From NCBI GenBank assembly GCA_030693045.1, contig JAUYBU010000167.1:1-37967 (forward strand): a stretch of DNA of 37,967 nucleotides. The letters run 5' to 3'. Below, piece after piece: positions 34,071 to 37,967 of the stretch (position 1 is the first letter of the stretch; every line of letters starts with the position of its first letter). This stretch comes from Bryobacterales bacterium (GTDB lineage Bacteria; Acidobacteriota; Terriglobia; Bryobacterales; Bryobacteraceae). Below the pieces are notes generated by a model that searched no databases, was not told the DNA's origin, and saw only the letters and a list, made by a program, of their open reading frames with translations. The translations under genes were made by a program, and so were the position numbers.

Positions 34071-34568
34071 TCAACCGGAGCTGGCCGCCGGCTGCGCCTG
34101 CGTCCGGCCCGCGTCGGCGTTCTCCAGGCTCTTCAGCCACGCACGCATTTCCTGCTGGCTGCGCATCAAGTCCTTGAGCGTGGTCTTCTTCAGCAGATTC
34201 TCCAGCAGGTGCTGCATGGTGCTCCAGAGGCAGCGCACGGAACAATCTTCCTTGTGCGCGCAGTCCTCCAAAATGCCGGAATGACGCTGGCAGAATGAAG
34301 CCCCGAACACTACCCCTCCGAGCAGTTCCAGAACTTCGCCGACGGTGATCTCTTCAGCCGGACGAGCCAGGGTATAGCCGCCCGCCTGCCCGCGGACGCT
34401 TGACACAAACCCGCCGATCCGCAGCAGGCGCATCAGTTTCGCCACGTTCGGAATCGAAAGACCTTCCGCCCGGCTGATCTCTGGAATGCTCAGGCTCTCA
34501 CCCGGAGCCGCGCGAACCATGTGCAGAAGACAACGGAGCCCGTACTCCTCCTGCGCGCTTAATTTCAT
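34071..34568 (-). CDS. Rrf2 family transcriptional regulator, probable Fe-S sensor
   Basis: A 165-residue winged-helix DNA-binding protein. The N-terminal start MKLSAQEEYGLRCLLHM and the recognition region (IPEISRAEGLSIPNVAKLMRLL, about 28-50) are typical of the Rrf2/IscR group. The wing contains VRGQAGGYTLARP. C93, C103, C109 and C113 lie in the position where IscR-like members bind a 2Fe-2S cluster, so redox or iron sensing is likely. The C-terminal tail is Ala/Gln-rich. It lies upstream of the radical SAM gene (55 bases) on the same strand and may share its transcript. The upstream region contains the palindrome-rich family B repeat. No isc or suf genes are near. Confidence 0.93.
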   Translation of the reverse strand: MKLSAQEEYGLRCLLHMVRAAPGESLSIPEISRAEGLSIPNVAKLMRLLRIGGFVSSVRGQAGGYTLARPAEEITVGEVLELLGGVVFGASFCQRHSGILEDCAHKEDCSVRCLWSTMQHLLENLLKKTTLKDLMRSQQEMRAWLKSLENADAGRTQAQPAASSG

Positions 34569-34634
34569 GCAACTATTCTATACGCGGGCGGACAATATTG
34601 CGAGAGATTTTCAAGCCCCTACATCTTTTTTTTC
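34569..34634. promoter_or_regulatory. Rrf2 gene upstream region, possible self-operator
   Basis: The stretch between the Rrf2 start and the family B repeat is AT-rich compared with its surroundings. On the minus strand it contains TATAGAAT about 10 bases before the start and ATTGTCCGCCCGCGTAT just upstream. The latter has a GGGC/GCCC-like core flanked by AT ends, reminiscent of Rrf2-type operators, but it is not a clear match. Autoregulation is a guess. Confidence 0.25.
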
Positions 34635-34788
34635 AAAAAATGCGTCAGCCTGGCATGGCAGAAAATGCGTCAGCCTGGTATGGCCCCTTTTCGAACCCGT
34701 TGATCCGCCGAGTTCTTCGGGGAGGGCACGCCTGGCTGACCCCATTTCCCAAGCTCGAAAAAGGGGCCATACCAGGCTGACGCATTTT
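34635..34788. repeat. Family B palindromic repeat with extra half-copy
   Basis: The core GCGTCAGCCTGGTATGGCCCC occurs in the left arm (34662-34694) and, inverted, in the right arm (34755-34788). The arms pair over about 33 bases with one extra A as a bulge, and enclose a 60-base loop. A third, shortened and diverged half-copy (AAAAATGCGTCAGCCTGGCA) lies in tandem just before the left arm, at 34635-34660. The right arm abuts the stop of the TIGR03790 gene, whose TAA begins within the final T-run. The loop holds no coding frame and no recognised motif. Confidence 0.9.
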
Positions 34789-35880
34789 TTATGGGTTCTT
34801 CGCCAGGGAACAGAGCGGATCGCCGATCACAATGTTCTGCCAGCTCAGCGCGGGTATCGAAAGGTAGAAGCTCTCGGCCAGATTGCGGCCCGCCAGGTAG
34901 GCCGGAAACAGCAATTCGGGGCGCGGCGTGTAGCGAAGGTAGGGTTCGTAGACGTGGCCCGAGGCGCCGGTGGCGCCTTCATGGATCAGGTCCGCCGTGA
35001 GACCCTGCGGCGAACCCGCGAAGTAGCGCGACTTGTCGGTCCATGGGCCGATGTTCCAGGTATCGGGCGGCCGCTGAAAGGTCCTGCCGTCGGTGGATAC
35101 GTATTGGATGGCAATGGCTCCCGCCAGCCACTGAAAGCCCGGCGTCCGGCTCTTGCGGCGCTTGTCGTTCGAGCCCCAGGAGGCGTATCCAATGACCTCC
35201 TGTACTCGTTCGACAACCCGTGGTGAGGCGTCGAAAACGACTCTGCCGGTGGGCAGGCGGATGGCGGCGTCCCGCAACCAGGCGTTGCCCGGTTCGTCGT
35301 TGTCGTCGCTCAGGTCGAGCACCACCCGCCCGCGGTTCACCGCCGCAAGCGACCGGTCGATCATGGCTTTCACTTCGTCCACCGAGTAGGCGGCCAGGCG
35401 AGTCACCAGGTACATCGGAAAGCGCGGATGGGCAAACGCCTCGGTCCGCCGCCCGAAGAACGGGTTGACGATCGGCCCGTCCCGCCCGATAGGACGGCCC
35501 CGGAGTTGCTCGTAGAGCGTGGTCAGCTCCGAATCGACGCTGGCCTGGTCTCCGGCCGGCCCGCCGCGTCCGGCGATCTTGAGCGGCACGCCCAAGGTGG
35601 TGACGATATACAGCACACTCTCGCCGATTCCGGCGGACCGGAGAAACGCGCCAATCGGACCGGCGATTTCCTTCTCGTACACCTCGCGCGAGATCTCTTC
35701 CGCCGCCGTGGTCGCGATGCGGCAGATGTTGGACGCGGGAATGCTCCGCCGGCCGGCATAGTACTCGGCGATCCGGACGGACTCGGAGGAGTTCCGGTTC
35801 ACGACCAGCAACACGTTGGCCGGGCCCGCCGCGAGCAAAGCGAAGGTGCAACAGATCGGTATCGCGCAGAGCCGGAGCAT
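34789..35880 (-). CDS. TIGR03790 family secreted protein
   Basis: A 363-residue protein of the uncharacterised TIGR03790 family. A signal peptide (about 1-17) is followed by VLLVVNRNSSESVRIAEYYAGRRSIPASNICRI, which in this family marks the start of the conserved domain. DSELTTLYEQLRG, FPMYLVTRLAAYSVDEVKAMIDRS, a DDNDEPGN loop and GYASWGSND (the family's most recognisable motif) come next. The C-terminus has LAESFYLSIPALSWQNIVIGDPLC. The open frame extends to 36459 but that part is antisense to the LysR gene. The ATG at 35880 follows GGGGATATTCCG at good spacing. Function not known. It is divergent from the LysR gene with a 60-base gap. Confidence 0.9.
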   Translation of the reverse strand: MLRLCAIPICCTFALLAAGPANVLLVVNRNSSESVRIAEYYAGRRSIPASNICRIATTAAEEISREVYEKEIAGPIGAFLRSAGIGESVLYIVTTLGVPLKIAGRGGPAGDQASVDSELTTLYEQLRGRPIGRDGPIVNPFFGRRTEAFAHPRFPMYLVTRLAAYSVDEVKAMIDRSLAAVNRGRVVLDLSDDNDEPGNAWLRDAAIRLPTGRVVFDASPRVVERVQEVIGYASWGSNDKRRKSRTPGFQWLAGAIAIQYVSTDGRTFQRPPDTWNIGPWTDKSRYFAGSPQGLTADLIHEGATGASGHVYEPYLRYTPRPELLFPAYLAGRNLAESFYLSIPALSWQNIVIGDPLCSLAKNP

Positions 35881-35915
35881 CGGAATATCCCCATCCGAAG
35901 AATAACCCCCGATGC

Positions 35916-35921
35916 TATAAT
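35916..35921 (+). promoter_or_regulatory. Possible -10 element of the LysR gene
   Basis: A perfect TATAAT lies 19 bases before the ATG of the LysR gene. No good -35 is seen 16-18 bases upstream, and no ribosome binding site is present. A start site near 35928 would give a leader of about a dozen bases. The 60-base gap must also serve the divergent TIGR03790 gene and any LysR site. Confidence 0.35.
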
Positions 35922-35940
35922 CGTGCTCGCGCGGCCTGCT

Positions 35941-36879
35941 ATGGATCTGGATCAGCTCCACACATTTCTGGAGATTGTCCGGCTGAAAAGTTTCTCCAAA
36001 GCCGCCCAGACCTGTTTCCGCACCCAGCCGGCCATCAGCGCGCAGGTGCGGCAACTGGAGCAGGAACTCGGCGCGGCGCTGTTCGAGCGGCTGGGAACCC
36101 GCATCGCGCTCACCCCGGCCGGGCGGATCCTGGCCGACTACGCCGAGCAGATCCTGGCATTGCGCCGGCAGGCGCAGGACTCGATCCACGAACTGGAACG
36201 CGCCCCCCGCGGCGAGCTGGTCATCGCGGCCAACGAAGCCACCTGCATTTACGTTCTGCCGAAGGTCTTCTCCGAGTACAAGGGGCAATTCCCCAACGTG
36301 CAACTCTCGGTGGATCGCTCCTACGGCGCGCGCGTCGTCGAAGCGGTGATGAACAACCAGGCCGACTTCGGCGTCACCCAGTTGCCGGTCGAGGAGAAGA
36401 GACTCCAGGTGGTGACCGTCCACGGCGATGAGATCCGGCTCATGGCTCCGTCCGGCCACCCGCTGGCGTCGCGCGAGGCGGTGGTGTGCCAGGATCTGCC
36501 TCCCTTTCCGCTGCTGCTCCCAAAGACCGGCGCCACCCGCGCGAAACTCAACATATGGCTGGAACCCGTCGAAGAGGAATTACAGGTGTCCATGGAACTC
36601 GACTCGACCGAGATGCTCAAGCGCTTCGTCCTGGCGGGGCTGGGCCTGGGCTTCGTGGCGGTCTCGCACTGCCGGGAGGAAGTCGAGGCCGGCAAGCTGG
36701 CGACGCTGCCGCTGGCCCCGGAGCCTCTGCTGCGCCGTGTCGGCCTGATCTACCGTAAGGACAAAGCGCTCTCCAAGGCGGCCTTGGGTTTCATCCAGGT
36801 CATGCTGGAACACGCGGCGGCGAGCGGAATTACGGAGAACGGGCTGAGAATGCGACCTGCCTCGGATGGACGGCCATGA
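35941..36879 (+). CDS. LysR family transcriptional regulator
   Basis: A 312-residue protein with an N-terminal winged helix-turn-helix (about 1-60, DLDQLHTFLEIVRLKSFSKA then AISAQVRQLEQELGAALFER). A periplasmic-binding-protein-like effector domain follows (about 90-300, GELVIAANEATCIYVLP). The effector is unknown. The longer open frame upstream of 35941 is antisense to the TIGR03790 gene, and the ATG at 35941 gives the canonical LysR start. LysR regulators often control a divergent gene, which here is the TIGR03790 gene. Its stop overlaps the ATG of the next small gene (ATGA), so the two are coupled. Confidence 0.94.
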   Translation: MDLDQLHTFLEIVRLKSFSKAAQTCFRTQPAISAQVRQLEQELGAALFERLGTRIALTPAGRILADYAEQILALRRQAQDSIHELERAPRGELVIAANEATCIYVLPKVFSEYKGQFPNVQLSVDRSYGARVVEAVMNNQADFGVTQLPVEEKRLQVVTVHGDEIRLMAPSGHPLASREAVVCQDLPPFPLLLPKTGATRAKLNIWLEPVEEELQVSMELDSTEMLKRFVLAGLGLGFVAVSHCREEVEAGKLATLPLAPEPLLRRVGLIYRKDKALSKAALGFIQVMLEHAAASGITENGLRMRPASDGRP

Positions 36880-37184
36880 AAAGCTACCGCACGGTTCGAA
36901 CCTCCGTCATCCTGGTCGCCGTGGACGATCGCATCGAGGCGTATTCGTCGCTCGAGGACGTTCCGGTGGAATTGCGGGAGAAGCTGATCGAGTCCACTTC
37001 GGGCAACGATGCCGCGACCATCGTGATTGCCGACCGCAGAGGTCGGGATGCGGTGCTGCGCTCCCTGCGCAAGAGAATACTCGCGCGGCGGCAGGTTCCC
37101 GGCGGCTGGCTCCGTACCTGGGGCGCAATCCTGCTCTCCGGCGCGGTTGGCCTGACCGTCTGGGTGGTTGCCACCTGGCGCTAA
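36876..37184 (+). CDS. Small tail-anchored membrane protein of unknown function
   Basis: A 102-residue protein with a soluble N-terminal part (about 1-75) and one C-terminal hydrophobic helix (about 81-99, WGAILLSGAVGLTVWVVA). It probably anchors to the inner membrane with the bulk in the cytoplasm. The N-terminal part has a patterned beta strand VILVAVDDRIEAYSSL and an acidic-basic helix DVPVELREKLIES, and a basic stretch RSLRKRILARR before the helix. I do not recognise it. It starts within the stop of the LysR gene (ATGA overlap) and is therefore likely coupled. Its stop overlaps by 4 bases with the convergent short membrane ORF. Confidence 0.7.
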   Translation: MKSYRTVRTSVILVAVDDRIEAYSSLEDVPVELREKLIESTSGNDAATIVIADRRGRDAVLRSLRKRILARRQVPGGWLRTWGAILLSGAVGLTVWVVATWR

Positions 37185-37345
37185 CTACTTCCCCGAAAAC
37201 AGGAGACCGGCAGTTCGCGCACGCCGGCATACACGCTGACCAGCAGCACAGCCAGCAGGGCGAAGAACAACGCCTTCCCGAGACCGTCGGCCAGACGCCC
37301 CCGGCGAAGTTCCCGTTGCAGCATCCAAGTGCGTATCATCCCCAT
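37181..37345 (-). CDS. Short single-helix membrane protein (unrecognised)
   Basis: A 54-codon frame from ATG (complement of 37343-37345) to TAG encodes MGMIRTWMLQRELRRGRLAD, then a hydrophobic helix (about residues 25-40, with ALLAVLLVSVYAG), then VRELPVSCFRGSS. A basic N-terminus followed by one strong helix is typical of small inner-membrane proteins. Its stop overlaps that of the convergent tail-anchored protein gene by 3 bases. No other gene explains this stretch. AAGG precedes the first ATG closely; a second ATG two codons on may be used. It has no recognised family. It could still be a chance frame, since one helix alone is weak evidence. Confidence 0.5.
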   Translation of the reverse strand: MGMIRTWMLQRELRRGRLADGLGKALFFALLAVLLVSVYAGVRELPVSCFRGSS

Positions 37346-37425
37346 ACCGCCTTACGTTTTCTTAGACTCCGGAAGAATGGGCGCGGTTACACGCCCATCG
37401 CTCCCGCGCTATCCTGGTCGTTTGC

Positions 37426-37967
37426 ATGTCCACTGAGATCGTTGTCATCGGGTGCGCCGGCCAGCTTGGGGTCGAGCTGGTTCGTGAATTCCAGCAACGT
37501 GGTCACTCGGTCGCCGGACTGGACCGCCCGCAGTTGGACATCACCGACTCGGAGCGGGTCGAACGCGTGCTTGCCTCCCTGGACCCCCAGGTGGTCCTGA
37601 ACGCCGCCGCCTACAACCAGGTGGACGTGGCTGAACAAGAGCCGGCGGCGGCATTCGCGGTCAACGCCCTGGCCGTCCGGAACATCGCATTGGCCTGCCG
37701 GCAACTGGGGAGCCTGCTGGTGCATTTCTCCACCGATCATATATTCGACGGACGGGCGCGGAAACCTTATACCGAAGAAGACCCGCCCCATCCAATGAAC
37801 GCCTATGCCGTGTCCAAGCTCGCCGGCGAGCTGTATGCCCAGGCCTATTTGGATCGGCTCCTGATCGTGCGGACCTCGGGCGTTTTCGGTCCCGGGGCGC
37901 TGAATACCCCGCGCGGCAACTTCATCGAACTGATGCTGCGCCTGGCGCCTGGCGGAGGAATCCGGGT
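37426..37967 (+). CDS. rmlD: dTDP-4-dehydrorhamnose reductase, 5' part (runs off the window)
   Basis: Short-chain dehydrogenase-like reductase that makes dTDP-L-rhamnose, the last step of rhamnose donor synthesis for surface glycans. The first 180 residues are present. The Rossmann motif is GCAGQLG near residues 9-15, followed by LDITDSERV, NAAAYNQVDVAEQEP and the family-type STDHIFDG. The catalytic Y-x-x-x-K is in NAYAVSKLAGE, and VRTSGVFGPG follows. The start ATG at 37426 gives a normal N-terminus. The 3' end lies outside the window, so completeness cannot be judged. rmlA, rmlB and rmlC are not seen here; they may be downstream. Confidence 0.9.
   Translation, partial: MSTEIVVIGCAGQLGVELVREFQQRGHSVAGLDRPQLDITDSERVERVLASLDPQVVLNAAAYNQVDVAEQEPAAAFAVNALAVRNIALACRQLGSLLVHFSTDHIFDGRARKPYTEEDPPHPMNAYAVSKLAGELYAQAYLDRLLIVRTSGVFGPGALNTPRGNFIELMLRLAPGGGIR

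Noticed and set aside
32804-34177. A 457-codon plus-strand frame opposite the radical SAM gene
   Set aside because: The minus strand encodes a complete radical SAM protein with its cysteine motif; the plus frame shows no domain.
1-37967. tRNA, rRNA or riboswitch genes
   Set aside because: Gaps are short and filled by repeats or leaders. I saw no cloverleaf, rRNA-like stretch or known riboswitch core.
1-37967. A phage-defence or toxin-antitoxin island
   Set aside because: No nucleases, reverse transcriptases, toxin folds or defence-type ATPases are encoded; HrpB is a housekeeping-type helicase family.

Overview
The window is GC-rich, densely coded bacterial chromosome on both strands, with no RNA genes, phage genes or intact transposons visible. 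The gene types point to an acidobacterium of the Solibacter/Bryobacter kind. Two very large Oar-like TonB-dependent receptors carry an N-terminal carboxypeptidase-regulatory-like domain. They sit among Tat-exported sulfatases, a DUF1080 protein, a TIM-barrel sugar isomerase/epimerase, a CehA/McbA-type hydrolase, a TIGR03790 protein and a sodium:solute symporter with its small accessory protein. The taxonomic call is inferred from gene content only.

Layout. 1-1668: bacterioferritin (bfr), convergent with a DegT-type aminotransferase. 1777-10545: catabolic and envelope block with TonB receptor 1, a sugar isomerase/epimerase divergent from a DUF1080 protein, sulfatase 1 and a family 2 glycoside hydrolase. 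10642-14227: membrane-anchored DUF362 protein followed by an S9 peptidase. 14323-17156: symporter and small subunit, then a secreted DUF6448-like protein. 17180-21481: CehA/McbA-like metallohydrolase, a VTT/DedA membrane protein and a two-domain alpha/beta hydrolase. 21624-29549: TonB receptor 2, an MBL-fold hydrolase, sulfatase 2, an aldo/keto-reductase-like protein lacking its catalytic residues, and a secreted protein of unknown function. 29611-34568: HrpB helicase, an osmolyte-type solute-binding lipoprotein, an AmmeMemoRadiSam-type radical SAM enzyme and an Rrf2 regulator. 34789-end: TIGR03790 protein, LysR regulator with a coupled small membrane protein, a short membrane ORF, and the start of rmlD.

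Taken together, many of the genes fit import and breakdown of sulfated or modified glycans: outer-membrane receptors, sulfatases, GH2, esterase-like hydrolase, keto-sugar-type enzymes and a Na+ symporter. They are scattered as single genes or pairs rather than one polysaccharide utilisation operon.

The most unusual content is between the genes. Three families of short palindromic repeats sit at gene 3' ends. Family A (core CGTAGCCTGTCCCCG) has four paired copies with 32-36 bp arms and two single-arm copies. Family B (core GCGTCAGCCTGGTATGGCCCC) has one decorated inverted repeat. Family C has two GC-rich copies. In several cases the repeat supplies the stop codon, and in one case the last 11 codons, of the adjacent protein. 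No mobilising transposase lies in the window.
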